This document shows positions 1 to 8,774 of a DNA stretch of 64,000 nucleotides, in pieces. The position numbers and the translations under genes are program-made. Under the pieces are notes generated by a model that worked only from the letters and a program-made list of their open reading frames with translations, searched no databases and was not told where the DNA came from. Origin of the DNA: Nocardioides panzhihuensis (GTDB lineage Bacteria; Actinomycetota; Actinomycetes; Propionibacteriales; Nocardioidaceae); NCBI RefSeq assembly GCF_013408335.1, contig NZ_JACBZR010000001.1, positions 5,109,501 to 5,173,500 on the forward strand, given 5' to 3'. The first letter of the stretch is position 1. The number at the start of each line of letters is the position of its first letter.

Positions 1-1
1 G

Positions 2-889
2 GCGCTCGTCGGTGACCGCCACCTGGCCATGGAGCGGTCCTGGTCCGAGCTGCGGACGGGCGCACGGATGCACGCGCTGCTGGCGTCCCGGGTCGAGTGG
101 CGGCGGGCTCGCGACACGGCGCTGCGGAGGCGTACGGCCTCGTCACGCCGGAAGCTGGAGCGCGCGCAGAAGCGCTACTGGCGCGCCGAGGCGGTCGCGC
201 TGCGGTCGGTCGCCCCGGGCGCGATGCGTGACCAGATCACCCAGTGGGTCGACGCGTTCGCCGCGGTCGCCGAGGGCACCCGTCAGGCCGACCGGCTGCC
301 GATCACCCTGCCCGACGTGCACGAGGCGCTCCGCGTGCCGGTGGTGGAGCGGCTCGCCGCCGAGCACATCCCTGAGCACGTCCCTGAACGCATCACCGAG
401 CGCATCACCGAGCGCATCACCGAGCAGAACACCGAGCAGGTGCCGAACGACCTCGCCGACATGCCTCGCGAGGTCCTGCCGCGGGAGAACCGGACCCGCG
501 AGATGTCCTCCGCACTCGCGACCACCGACACCCGCCGTCGGGTCTCCAGCCGCGTGAGCGATGCCGCGCGCACCGCTGCCGACGCCGCCCCTGGCGCCGG
601 GATGGCTCCGCAGTTCAGCAACGGCCGGACCGCCACCAAGCCCGACGAGACCGACGGCCCCCTGCTCGACCGGATCCCGTACCCGGAGAACATCCCCGAC
701 CCCGAGCCGGAGATGGACTACCCGGACACCTTCCCCGACGAGGAGGAGGACCTGCTCAGCAACCTGCCCTCCGAACCCCGAGAGGCCGCGCGGATCCTGG
801 TGCGCGCCGGCGCGCCGGTATCGACGGTGGCCGACAGACTGCAAGTTTCGCCCAGCACCGTCCGCCGCTGGGTCAAGGCGCCCGCCTGA
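2..889 (+). CDS. Unrecognised protein with C-terminal helix-turn-helix, 5'-truncated by the window edge
   Basis: The reading frame is open to the left edge, so the true start is probably outside; the first ATG in frame is at 29. About the first 100 residues are rich in Arg, Ala and aromatic residues. A short Glu/Thr/Ile/Arg repeat (three near-identical RITE units) follows, then an acidic, proline-rich linker. The last 35 residues (ARILVRAGAPVSTVADRLQV and following) look like a homeodomain-type HTH of the kind found in transposase-like and regulatory proteins. I do not recognise the family. DNA binding is inferred from the HTH only. The strongly biased codon third positions support a real gene. 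Confidence 0.55.
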   Translation, partial: ALVGDRHLAMERSWSELRTGARMHALLASRVEWRRARDTALRRRTASSRRKLERAQKRYWRAEAVALRSVAPGAMRDQITQWVDAFAAVAEGTRQADRLPITLPDVHEALRVPVVERLAAEHIPEHVPERITERITERITEQNTEQVPNDLADMPREVLPRENRTREMSSALATTDTRRRVSSRVSDAARTAADAAPGAGMAPQFSNGRTATKPDETDGPLLDRIPYPENIPDPEPEMDYPDTFPDEEEDLLSNLPSEPREAARILVRAGAPVSTVADRLQVSPSTVRRWVKAPA

Positions 890-916
890 CCGCCCCGCCG
901 TAGTTGTGGCGCGGGG

Positions 917-1372
917 TCAGCCTTCGAGGTCAGCCTTGAGTTTGGCCAAGGTCGTGGCCATGCCCGTACGCAGCTCCTCGGTGAACTTCTCCTGACCGCC
1001 GAGCACCGCATTCGTCAGCGAGCGGGAGAGCGCGGAGATGCCGTTCGGGGTCTCGCGGCGGTGGGTGACCAGGGACCCTTCAGCGGTCTCCTCGATCTGG
1101 AAGGACCAGATCGTCGTGTTCTCGGCGACGCGGAACGCGAAGTCGGAGTGAGGGGTGAAACGTACGACCTTGGCGTTGGTCGGCCAGTGCTTCCAGCCCT
1201 GGCGGTTGATGTTGAAGAAGCGCGTCCCCTCCTTGACCTGGCCGAACACGACAGTCTTCACCACCTGCGGGCTCCACGAGGCCATCCGCGGCAGGTCCGT
1301 GATCGCGGCCCACACCTGGGCCGGCGTCGCGTTGATGGTGGTCGTCGCCTGAAGATCTGTGATCGTCGTCAT
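917..1372 (-). CDS. SRPBCC (START-like) family protein
   Basis: The product is 151 aa with the layout of small polyketide cyclase/dehydrase-like SRPBCC proteins: an N-terminal strand with INATPAQVWAAITD, a WSPQV segment after the first helix, and a long C-terminal amphipathic helix. Members bind hydrophobic ligands in a central cavity; the ligand here cannot be predicted. It starts with ATG at 1372 and stands alone, facing the CCA-adding enzyme tail across a short gap. A palindrome sits just upstream of the start (1380-1396). Family assignment is firm, function open. Confidence 0.85.
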   Translation of the reverse strand: MTTITDLQATTTINATPAQVWAAITDLPRMASWSPQVVKTVVFGQVKEGTRFFNINRQGWKHWPTNAKVVRFTPHSDFAFRVAENTTIWSFQIEETAEGSLVTHRRETPNGISALSRSLTNAVLGGQEKFTEELRTGMATTLAKLKADLEG

Positions 1373-1379
1373 GCCGGAA

Positions 1380-1396
1380 CCATACCGTCAGTATGG
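1380..1396. promoter_or_regulatory. Palindrome upstream of the SRPBCC gene, possible operator
   Basis: CCATAC and GTATGG flank a 5-bp spacer directly upstream of the start codon of the - strand gene. The arms pair perfectly. The inner CCGTCAGTAT resembles part of the TetR-gene upstream site near 58531, which suggests but does not show a TetR-type operator. Confidence 0.35.
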
Positions 1397-1432
1397 CTCT
1401 CTCAACAGGGCGCGCTCAGCAGGGCTCGACGG

Positions 1433-2896
1433 TCAGCCCCGCTCGGACCACCAGTCCAGCAGCCGCTTGGCGGCCTCGTCCTCGGAGAGGAGGCCCTCGT
1501 CGAGGCGCAGGTCCATCAGGAACTTGTACGCCGCCCCGACCTCGCGTCCCGGAGAGATGTCGAGCAGCGACATGATCTGGTTGCCGTCGAGCGCGGGCCG
1601 GAGCGCGGCGAGCTCCTCCTCCTCGGAGATCCGCTCGATGCGGGCCTCGAGGGCGTCGTAGGTGCGGGCCAGACGGTCGGCCTTGCGACGGTTTCGGGTG
1701 GTGCAGTCGGCGCGGGTCAGGATGTGGAGCCGCTCGAGCTGGTCGCCGGCGTCGCGGACGTAGCGCCGCACCGCCGAGTCGGTCCACTCCCCGTCGCCGT
1801 AGCCGTGGAAGCGCAGGTGCAGCTCGACGAGCGAGGAGACCGCCTCGATCTCGTCGTTGGAGAAGCGCAGTGCCTTCATCCGCTTGCGGGTCATCTTGGC
1901 GCCGACGACATCGTGGTGGTGGAACGAGACGGTGCCGTCGTCGTGGAACTTGCGCGTGCGCGGCTTGCCGACGTCGTGCATCAGCGCCGCGAAGCGCGAC
2001 ACGAAGTCGGGTCCGCCGCCGAGACGCGCCTCCAGGTCGATGGACTGCTCGAGCACGGTGAGGGTGTGCTCGTAGACGTCCTTGTGCCGGTTGTGCTCGT
2101 CGCGCTCCATCCGCAGCGCGGTCAGCTCGGGCAGCACCAGCTCGGCCAGCCCGGTCTCGACGAGCAGCGAGAGCCCGCGGCGGGGGTAAGGCGCACAGAT
2201 CAGCTTGACCAGCTCGTCGCGGACCCGCTCGGCCGAGATGATCGTGATCCGCGACGCCATGTCCTTCATCGCAGCGACGACCTCGGGAGCGACCGTGAAC
2301 CCGAGCTGCGCGGCGAATCGCGCGGCGCGCATCATCCGCAGCGGGTCGTCGGAGAACGACGCCTCCGGCGTCCCCGGCGTGCGAAGCACGCGGGTCGCCA
2401 GGTCCACCACCCCGCCGTAGAGGTCGACGACGCTGCGCTCTTTGCCCTGGGGCCCGGCAAGTCTGACGGCCATCGCGTTGACGGTGAAGTCGCGGCGTAC
2501 GAGATCGTCGGCCAAAGACGTGCCGTAAGCCACCGAGGGCTTGCGGGAGTCGGCCGAGTAGGCCTCGGAGCGATAGGTGGTGACCTCGACCTGCCACGGG
2601 CCCTTGCGGGTGCCGATGGTGCCGAAGTCGCGGCCCATGTCCCACAGCCCCTCGCCCCACGTACGCAGGATCTTCTCGGTCTCCTCGGGGCGCGCCGAGG
2701 TGGTGAAGTCGAGGTCGTTGTGCGGGCGTCCGAGCATCGCGTCGCGGACGGGGCCGCCGACCAGAGCCAGCTCGAAGCCCGAACGAGCGAAGGCCTCGCC
2801 TATGGAGTCGATGACCGGTGCGATACGGTCCAGTTCAGCTGTCACCGATCGCTGAACATCGGCGACGCTGATCGGGGGAAGCTGGCTGTCGGACAC
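1433..2896 (-). CDS. cca: CCA tRNA nucleotidyltransferase
   Basis: The enzyme builds or repairs the 3' CCA end of tRNAs from CTP and ATP in the cytoplasm. The 487 aa product has the class II nucleotidyltransferase core at about residues 45-75 (GGPVRDAML followed by the DLDF metal-binding aspartates) and the RRDFTVNA motif. An HD domain follows (HDVGKPRTR, about residue 270), as in the PcnA/Cca form usual in Actinobacteria. Length fits the family. It is divergent from the DUF6049 gene with about 50 bp between them, the conserved layout left of the actinobacterial origin. Confidence 0.95.
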   Translation of the reverse strand: MSDSQLPPISVADVQRSVTAELDRIAPVIDSIGEAFARSGFELALVGGPVRDAMLGRPHNDLDFTTSARPEETEKILRTWGEGLWDMGRDFGTIGTRKGPWQVEVTTYRSEAYSADSRKPSVAYGTSLADDLVRRDFTVNAMAVRLAGPQGKERSVVDLYGGVVDLATRVLRTPGTPEASFSDDPLRMMRAARFAAQLGFTVAPEVVAAMKDMASRITIISAERVRDELVKLICAPYPRRGLSLLVETGLAELVLPELTALRMERDEHNRHKDVYEHTLTVLEQSIDLEARLGGGPDFVSRFAALMHDVGKPRTRKFHDDGTVSFHHHDVVGAKMTRKRMKALRFSNDEIEAVSSLVELHLRFHGYGDGEWTDSAVRRYVRDAGDQLERLHILTRADCTTRNRRKADRLARTYDALEARIERISEEEELAALRPALDGNQIMSLLDISPGREVGAAYKFLMDLRLDEGLLSEDEAAKRLLDWWSERG

Positions 2897-2946
2897 AACG
2901 CCGCAGTCTACGAGGACCGCACCCCCGGAAAGATATTCTCGAAGTC

Positions 2947-5142
2947 ATGCCAGTCCGCCAGCACCAGGCGAGGCCGCCACGGCCACCCGGGCGAGTCGTC
3001 ATCACACTCGTCCTGACGCTGCTGGCACCCCTTTTGCTGATGCTGTCCGCGACCACGCTGGCCGCGCCGGCCGGGGCTGTGGACGACGTCGAGGAGACCG
3101 ACCCGCTGGCGGTGAGCATCGACGAGCTCGACACGGTCAGCCTCGACGGCCGCACCAAGGGCAGGATCACGGTGCGCGGCAAGGTCTCCAACACCACCGA
3201 GGAGGAGTGGGCCGGGGTCAACATCTACCCGTTCGTCGGCAACACGCCGATCACCACCTCCGCGGAGCTGGCCGAGGCGGCCAAGCTGCCCGCAGACGCG
3301 CTGGTCGGCGAGCGGATCGTCGCCGAGGGGGCGTACGCCAAGGTCCCCGACCTCGAGCCGGGCGAGACCTACTCGTGGTCGCTCACCGTGCCTCGCAAGC
3401 TCCTGCAGATCACCGAGCCCGGGGTCTACTGGTTCGGGGTCCACGCCCTCGGCGCCACCACGCCGACTACCGCCGACGGCCGGGCGCGCACCTTCCTTCC
3501 GCTGGTGAAGGAGCCCAACAAGAAGGCCAAGGCCGAGAAGGTCTCGCTGGTCATGCCGCTGCGGCGCAGCGTGGTCTACGACGCCGACGGCAGCGTGAGC
3601 TACCTCCCCGGCTGGACCCGTGACCTGAGGGCTGGCGGCCGGCTCTACCGGATGCTCGAGACCGGCGCGGAGATGCCCAGCCTGACCTGGGCCATCGACC
3701 CGGCGCTGATCGATGCCGTACGCAACCTCGCCGAAGGCAACCCCGCCCGCAACCTGGCGCCGACGGACGGGCCGGAGGAGAGTCCGGAGGAGAGCGGGGG
3801 GCAGAGCGCGTCGGCCTCCGCCTCCGCGCTGCTGCCGAGCCCTTCGCCGAGCACTGACGCCGATGCCGATGCCGAGGAGCCGATCGACGAGGAGACCAAA
3901 GCCGCGCAGAAGGCCGCCACCACGTGGTTGAACCGCCTCGAGGATGCGTTCGCCGGCCACGACCTGCTGGCCCTCCCCTACGCCGACCCCGACCTGTCCG
4001 CGCTGGCAACCAGTGACCCCGACCTGCTGGCCAGCGCGCGCGAGCAGACGAGCCAGGTGCTCGCCGAGCTCGGCATCAAGGCGACCCCGGCCGCTGCGCC
4101 GCCGACCGGCTACCTCGACCGCGCGGCGGTCAACCTGCTCGAGCCGGGTGCGGTCAACTTGGTCAGCGACCGGATGTTCCGCGGCACCGCGCCCGTCGTC
4201 GCCGACCTCGACGGTCACGAGATGATCGTGACCTCATCCGGTGCCGCGGCCGGCGGGCCCGGACCCAACGACTTCCTCGACGCGATCTCGGTGCGCCAGC
4301 GTCTCGTCGCCGAGGCGGCCCTGCTCCGCGGTTCCGGCAAGCCGCTCGTGGCGGTCCTCCCCGACGGCTGGCACCCTCCGCAGGACGCCGCCTCGTTCGT
4401 CGCCCCGTGGAACGAGGCCGCCTGGATCTCGTCCTCGACGCTGACCGAGGCGGTCGCCGGCCACAAGGCGACGTCGGTCGCCGCCGAGAAGCTTCGCTAC
4501 CCGCGCCGCGAGATGCGGGCCGAGATCTCGGCCGAGAGGATCAGGACCGCCAACGAGCTCGTCGGCGCCGGCAAGATGCTGCAGCGCGTCCTGACGCACA
4601 ACGACGAGGTCGCCGCCGACATCCTCAACGAGGCGCTGACCACGACCTCCTACTCCGCCCGCCGGGGCTACACGGACGCGGGCGCCGACGCGCTGAGCTA
4701 CGTCGGCGCCCAGCTGAGCTCGATCACCGTCGACGTGCCGCCGAAGGTGATCCTCTCCAGCATGAAGGGCGGAGAGTTCCAGGTCTCCCTGAGCAACGAG
4801 CTCGACGAACCGGTCACGGTGCGGCTGGATGCGATGACCGACGAGTCGCTGCGGGTCGCGACCTCCGAGCCCGTCCAGCTCGACGCCAACTCGAAGGCCA
4901 GCTTCAACCTCGCGGCAAGCATGCGCGACACCGGCACCCACACCGCGCTGATCGTCGTCACCGACACCAAGGGCAACCCGCTGGGCGCGCACGCCTCCGT
5001 ACCGATCCGCCCCTCCCAGGTGAGCGGTGTGATCTGGTGGTTCGTGGGGACGGGCTGCGCGCTACTCTTCGCGGCGATCGCGGTCCGGCTCACCCGGCGC
5101 ATCATGAAAGCCAAGAAAGCCCGTACGTCAGGAGAAGCGTGA
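2947..5142 (+). CDS. DUF6049 family secreted/membrane protein
   Basis: The 731 aa product has an N-terminal signal or anchor (about residues 15-40, LLAPLLLMLSATTLAAPAGA), a large extracytoplasmic region of beta-sandwich character, a Ser/Asp/Glu-rich linker near residues 275-320, and one C-terminal membrane segment (about 695-715) before a basic tail. This matches DUF6049 proteins encoded between cca and murJ in Actinobacteria. Its stop overlaps the murJ start by 4 bp, so the two are translationally coupled. A role in lipid II export or cell-wall assembly is inferred from that coupling; no enzymatic motif is visible. Confidence 0.85.
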   Translation: MPVRQHQARPPRPPGRVVITLVLTLLAPLLLMLSATTLAAPAGAVDDVEETDPLAVSIDELDTVSLDGRTKGRITVRGKVSNTTEEEWAGVNIYPFVGNTPITTSAELAEAAKLPADALVGERIVAEGAYAKVPDLEPGETYSWSLTVPRKLLQITEPGVYWFGVHALGATTPTTADGRARTFLPLVKEPNKKAKAEKVSLVMPLRRSVVYDADGSVSYLPGWTRDLRAGGRLYRMLETGAEMPSLTWAIDPALIDAVRNLAEGNPARNLAPTDGPEESPEESGGQSASASASALLPSPSPSTDADADAEEPIDEETKAAQKAATTWLNRLEDAFAGHDLLALPYADPDLSALATSDPDLLASAREQTSQVLAELGIKATPAAAPPTGYLDRAAVNLLEPGAVNLVSDRMFRGTAPVVADLDGHEMIVTSSGAAAGGPGPNDFLDAISVRQRLVAEAALLRGSGKPLVAVLPDGWHPPQDAASFVAPWNEAAWISSSTLTEAVAGHKATSVAAEKLRYPRREMRAEISAERIRTANELVGAGKMLQRVLTHNDEVAADILNEALTTTSYSARRGYTDAGADALSYVGAQLSSITVDVPPKVILSSMKGGEFQVSLSNELDEPVTVRLDAMTDESLRVATSEPVQLDANSKASFNLAASMRDTGTHTALIVVTDTKGNPLGAHASVPIRPSQVSGVIWWFVGTGCALLFAAIAVRLTRRIMKAKKARTSGEA

Positions 5143-6776
5143 CAGCCACCGAGCAGAAGTCCGGCGGAAGCTCGGTCCTCGCCAACAGCGCGGTGATGGC
5201 CGCGGGGACACTCTTCTCCCGTGCCAGCGGGTTCATCCGCTCGGCGCTCTTGGTCGCAGCCCTGGGCTCCGGCCTGCACGCCGACGTCTTCAACATCGCC
5301 AACACCGTCCCCAACATGCTCTACATCCTGTTGGCGGGCGGCGTCTTCAACGCGGTGCTCGTCCCGCAGCTGGTGAAGGCACAGAAGAACGACGCGGACG
5401 GCGGGACGGCCTACACCGACCGGATCATCACGCTGGCCGGCCTCTTCCTCGGCGTGGTCACGGTCGCGCTCGTGCTCGGTGCGCCGTTGCTGATGCGCCT
5501 CTACCTCGGCGCCGACTGGTACACCCCGAGCCACGCGGCCGAGCTGGAGTCGGCCATCGACTTCGCCCGCTGGTGCCTGCCGCAGGTCTTCTTCTACGGG
5601 ATGTTCGTGCTGGTCGGGCAGGTGCTCAATGCCCGCGGCGTCTTCGGCCCGATGATGTGGGCACCGATCGCCAACAACATCATCGCCATCTCGACCCTGG
5701 TGCTCTACCTGGTCGTCTTCGGCCCCTCGAACTCCGGCGGCTACACGACCTCCCAGGAGATCGTGCTCGGCCTGGGCTCCACCCTCGGCATCGTCCTCCA
5801 GTTCCTGCTGCTCCTGCCGGTGCTGCGCAAGGCCGGCGTCCGCTATCGGCCGCGCTTCGACTTCCGCGGCGCCGGCCTGTCCCACACCGGCCGGCTGGCC
5901 GTGTGGACGGTGCTCTTCGTGATCGTCAACCAGGTGGCGTACACGATCGTCACCCGGCTCGCGTCGACCGGCTCGGCCGCGGGCGGCACCGGCTACACGG
6001 TCTACTCCAACAGCTTCCTGGTCACCCAGGTGCCCCACTCGATCATCACAGTCTCCCTGGCGACGGCGATCCTGCCGCTCCTCTCCCGCCACGGCGCGGC
6101 CGGAGAGCTGCCCGAGCTGGGACGTACGTTGTCCCACCAGATGCGCAACGCGCTCGCCATCGTGGTCCCCATCGCCGCGCTGATCCCGGTGCTCTCCGAG
6201 GACATCGCGCACCTCCTGTTCGGCTACGGCGCAGGTGCCGACGCGTTCAAGGACTACGCCCCGACGCTGTCGATCTTCGCGGCCGGCCTGGTCTTCTTCA
6301 CGATCCACTATCTGCTGCTGCGCGGCTTCTACTCGCTGGAGCAGAACCGCACCGTGTTCTTCATCCAGTGCGCGGTCGCCACCACCAACATCGTCGCCGC
6401 GCTGGTGCTGACCAGGGCCGTCTCCGCGGAGTACACCGCCCCGGCGCTGGCCGGCGCCTACACGCTGGCCTACCTGGTCGGCTCCGTCGTCTCGTACGTC
6501 GTGCTCAAGCGCACCCTCGGCGACCTGGACGGTCGCGGGCTGCTCGGGTTCCTCGCCCGCCTGGTCATGGTGACAGCGGTCGCCGCTGCCGCAGCCTGGC
6601 TGCTCCGCACGGCACTGGGCATGATCAACGACGAGCCGACGATGGTGCTGGCGCTGATCGGGGCGGCTATCGTCGGGGCGCTGCATCTCGGCATGCTGCT
6701 CCTCGGGGCGCAGGCTGCCCAGGTCAAGGAGCTCACCTCGATGGTGCAACAGGTTTCCCGACGACTACGTCGATGA
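5139..6776 (+). CDS. murJ: Lipid II flippase MurJ (MviN)
   Basis: The product flips lipid-linked peptidoglycan precursor to the outer face of the membrane. It is 545 aa with about 14 hydrophobic segments and typical MurJ features, including the early FSRASGFIRSALL region and an Asn-rich first helix (IANTVPNMLYILL). I chose the GTG at 5139, which overlaps the DUF6049 stop (GTGA) and has an AGGAG ribosome site 5 bp upstream; the open frame extends further back but reads through DUF6049. In mycobacteria MviN carries a fused pseudokinase; here that part is the separate gene at 6832. Confidence 0.95.
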   Translation: MTATEQKSGGSSVLANSAVMAAGTLFSRASGFIRSALLVAALGSGLHADVFNIANTVPNMLYILLAGGVFNAVLVPQLVKAQKNDADGGTAYTDRIITLAGLFLGVVTVALVLGAPLLMRLYLGADWYTPSHAAELESAIDFARWCLPQVFFYGMFVLVGQVLNARGVFGPMMWAPIANNIIAISTLVLYLVVFGPSNSGGYTTSQEIVLGLGSTLGIVLQFLLLLPVLRKAGVRYRPRFDFRGAGLSHTGRLAVWTVLFVIVNQVAYTIVTRLASTGSAAGGTGYTVYSNSFLVTQVPHSIITVSLATAILPLLSRHGAAGELPELGRTLSHQMRNALAIVVPIAALIPVLSEDIAHLLFGYGAGADAFKDYAPTLSIFAAGLVFFTIHYLLLRGFYSLEQNRTVFFIQCAVATTNIVAALVLTRAVSAEYTAPALAGAYTLAYLVGSVVSYVVLKRTLGDLDGRGLLGFLARLVMVTAVAAAAAWLLRTALGMINDEPTMVLALIGAAIVGALHLGMLLLGAQAAQVKELTSMVQQVSRRLRR

Positions 6777-6831
6777 CCACCATCGGACAGGCTCCGCTCT
6801 GTCTGGCACGGTCTGAAAGAATGGGTCCGAT

Positions 6832-8568
6832 ATGGAGTTCACGCAATCAGGCGACGTCCTCGCCGGCAGGTACCAGCTGACGGATCTGCTCAGCGAGTCC
6901 CGTGAGGGACGCTTCTGGCGCGCCCAGGACGCCGTGCTCGGCCGCCCGGTTGCCGTGCACGTCCTCGATTCCCGCGACGAGCGCGCGCCTCGGCTGATGG
7001 CCGCCGCCCGCAACTCCGCCGCTGTCGGTGACCCCCGGATGCTGCGCGTCCTCGACGCCGCTCAGACCGACCAGGTTGCGTACGTCGTCAACGAGTGGGG
7101 CGAGGGCTCGTCGCTGGAGAACGCGCTGGCCGCCGGCGGACCGCTGTCCCCGCAGGAGGCCGCCTGGATCGCCTCCGAGGTCGCGGACCTGCTGGTCCTG
7201 GCCCACGATCAGGGCCACGCCCACGGCCGGCTCAACCCCGAGGCGGTGCTCCTCGACGACCTCGGTGCCGTGCGCGTCATCGGCTTCGGTGTCGACGCCG
7301 CACTGCACGGGATCGACCCCGACACCCGTGACTCCCAGCGGCGCGACCGCGTCGACGCCGTCGGCGTCCTCTACGCCGCCCTGACCGGCAAGTGGGCCGG
7401 CGAGACCCTGTCCTCGATGCCGCCCGCGCCGCGGGACCATGGCCGCGTCCTCCGTCCCCGGCAGGTACGCGCCGGGGTGCCGCGTCCGCTCGACGACCTG
7501 TGCGACCGGGTGCTGGGCAGCGGCGCCGAGATGCCGCCGCTGACCGCCGCCGAGCTGCACTCCGCGCTCGCCGGCTTCTCCGGTGAGCCGACCGCTCCGC
7601 TCAACCGGCCCTCCGCCGTCGACGAGGAGACCCAGGCGATGGCTCCGCCGGCCCAGGCCGAGCCGGCCGAGGCGCAGGCGGCCTCGAACGCCATCGGCGT
7701 GGCCCCCGACGCCGTACGCCCCCAGCGCCAGCGTCCGTCGTCCCCGCCGCCGATGCACGACCCGACGCCGTCGAAGCCGCTCTTCGCGGACGAGACCCCG
7801 GGCTACGTCGCGCCGCAGCGCCCGCAGCAGCCTCCCCCCGCCCGGCGGCCGGTGGCCCCGGACGCCTCCTACAACGGCTGGCAGGGTGCGTGGACCGGTG
7901 CCAACGTGCCGATCGCCGAGGAGCCCGACTACAACAGCAAGCCAGGCACCAACTGGCTCCGGATCGCGATGGGCGTCGGCCTGGTGGTCCTGGTCCTCAT
8001 CGCCGGCTCGATCGCATGGAACATCGTCAGCGACGACCCCAGCACGACCGCGGAGAACCCCGGCACGGGCGACAACGGCGGCGACACCAATGTCGAGGCC
8101 AAGCCGACCCCCATCAAGGGCATCACCGCCAAGGATCTAGACCCCCACGGCGACCCGCCCACCGAGACGCCCGACCTCGTCGACCTGGTGGTCGACGGCG
8201 ACGCGAACGGGTTGGCGTGGCGTACGGCCCGCTACAACGACCAGATCGGCGACCGTCCACGTTCGCTCAAGCCTGGTGTGGGGCTGGTGCTCAACCTCAA
8301 GGACGAGCACGCCATCGACTCCCTGAAGTTCAACATGATCGGGGAGCCGACTGAGATCGAGATCTTCGTTGGTGGCTCCCCGTGGACCGACGACCCCAGC
8401 GGCGCCCCCGCCGCCAAGGGCAGCGTCGGCACCGAAGGCGAGATCAAGGTCGAGGACGCCCCCGAGGGCAGCTATGTGCTCGTGTGGATGACCGGCCTGC
8501 CCCAGGTCGACGGCGGCTACCGGGCCGAGGTCAAGGAAGTCCAGGTCATCGGCACCCCCGTCTCCTGA
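6832..8568 (+). CDS. Membrane pseudokinase with extracellular discoidin-like domain (counterpart of the MviN C-terminal half)
   Basis: The 578 aa product has a kinase fold at residues 1-250, a Pro/Ala-rich linker (250-370), one membrane helix (about 376-397), and an extracytoplasmic C-terminal domain of discoidin/F5-8C type. It is probably catalytically dead: the HRD motif reads HGRL and DFG reads GFG, and the glycine loop is poor. In Mycobacterium tuberculosis the equivalent part of MviN is phosphorylated by PknB and then bound by FhaA. Sitting 55 bp behind murJ, with fhaA and pknB in the same window, it likely docks FhaA to restrain MurJ. That role is inferred from the mycobacterial case. 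Confidence 0.85.
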   Translation: MEFTQSGDVLAGRYQLTDLLSESREGRFWRAQDAVLGRPVAVHVLDSRDERAPRLMAAARNSAAVGDPRMLRVLDAAQTDQVAYVVNEWGEGSSLENALAAGGPLSPQEAAWIASEVADLLVLAHDQGHAHGRLNPEAVLLDDLGAVRVIGFGVDAALHGIDPDTRDSQRRDRVDAVGVLYAALTGKWAGETLSSMPPAPRDHGRVLRPRQVRAGVPRPLDDLCDRVLGSGAEMPPLTAAELHSALAGFSGEPTAPLNRPSAVDEETQAMAPPAQAEPAEAQAASNAIGVAPDAVRPQRQRPSSPPPMHDPTPSKPLFADETPGYVAPQRPQQPPPARRPVAPDASYNGWQGAWTGANVPIAEEPDYNSKPGTNWLRIAMGVGLVVLVLIAGSIAWNIVSDDPSTTAENPGTGDNGGDTNVEAKPTPIKGITAKDLDPHGDPPTETPDLVDLVVDGDANGLAWRTARYNDQIGDRPRSLKPGVGLVLNLKDEHAIDSLKFNMIGEPTEIEIFVGGSPWTDDPSGAPAAKGSVGTEGEIKVEDAPEGSYVLVWMTGLPQVDGGYRAEVKEVQVIGTPVS

Positions 8569-8571
8569 TGA

Positions 8572-8703
8572 GACGTCACTCCCGTCGGCCGACGCGTCAC
8601 GTACGTCGGCCGAGAAGTCACTCCGGTCGCTCGACGTGACACCGGGATGCCGTCTCGCACGACGTACGTGACGTCTCGGCCGACGCTGGTGACGTCTCGG
8701 CGG
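8572..8703. repeat. 21-bp tandem repeats, direct then inverted (family 2)
   Basis: Three direct units of 21 bp (8572, 8593, 8614) share the core GTCAC-NNN-CGTCGG-CCGA. After a short spacer, two units follow in the opposite orientation (8651-8703), so the block can fold into a large stem. The same unit occurs at 10258-10308 and, inverted, at 43392-43440. It lies between the pseudokinase stop and the trxB promoter. Confidence 0.7.
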
Positions 8704-8713
8704 TCAGAGCCCT

Positions 8714-8739
8714 GGAATGTATGTGGCCTACGATCTGTT
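8714..8739 (+). promoter_or_regulatory. Sigma-R (SigR/SigH)-type promoter of trxBA
   Basis: GGAAT at 8714-8718 and GTT at 8737-8739 are separated by exactly 18 bp. This is the GGAAT-N18-GTT promoter read by the disulfide-stress sigma factors SigR and SigH, for which trxBA is a classic target in Streptomyces and mycobacteria. The trxB start is 36 bp downstream with a GAGGAG ribosome site. An overlapping TACGAT (8729-8734) could serve as a housekeeping -10. Confidence 0.7.
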
Positions 8740-8774
8740 GTGCAGTTCGCCAGCCACACCTGAGGAGCCACAAG

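Noticed and set aside
1061..3016. A 651-aa open frame on the + strand opposite cca
   Set aside because: It is antisense to the clear CCA-adding enzyme and an SRPBCC gene, with no motif.
4698..6749. A 683-aa open frame on the - strand opposite murJ
   Set aside because: It is a high-GC antisense shadow: low-complexity Arg/Gly/Asp/Gln composition, no domain, and full overlap with murJ and the end of DUF6049.
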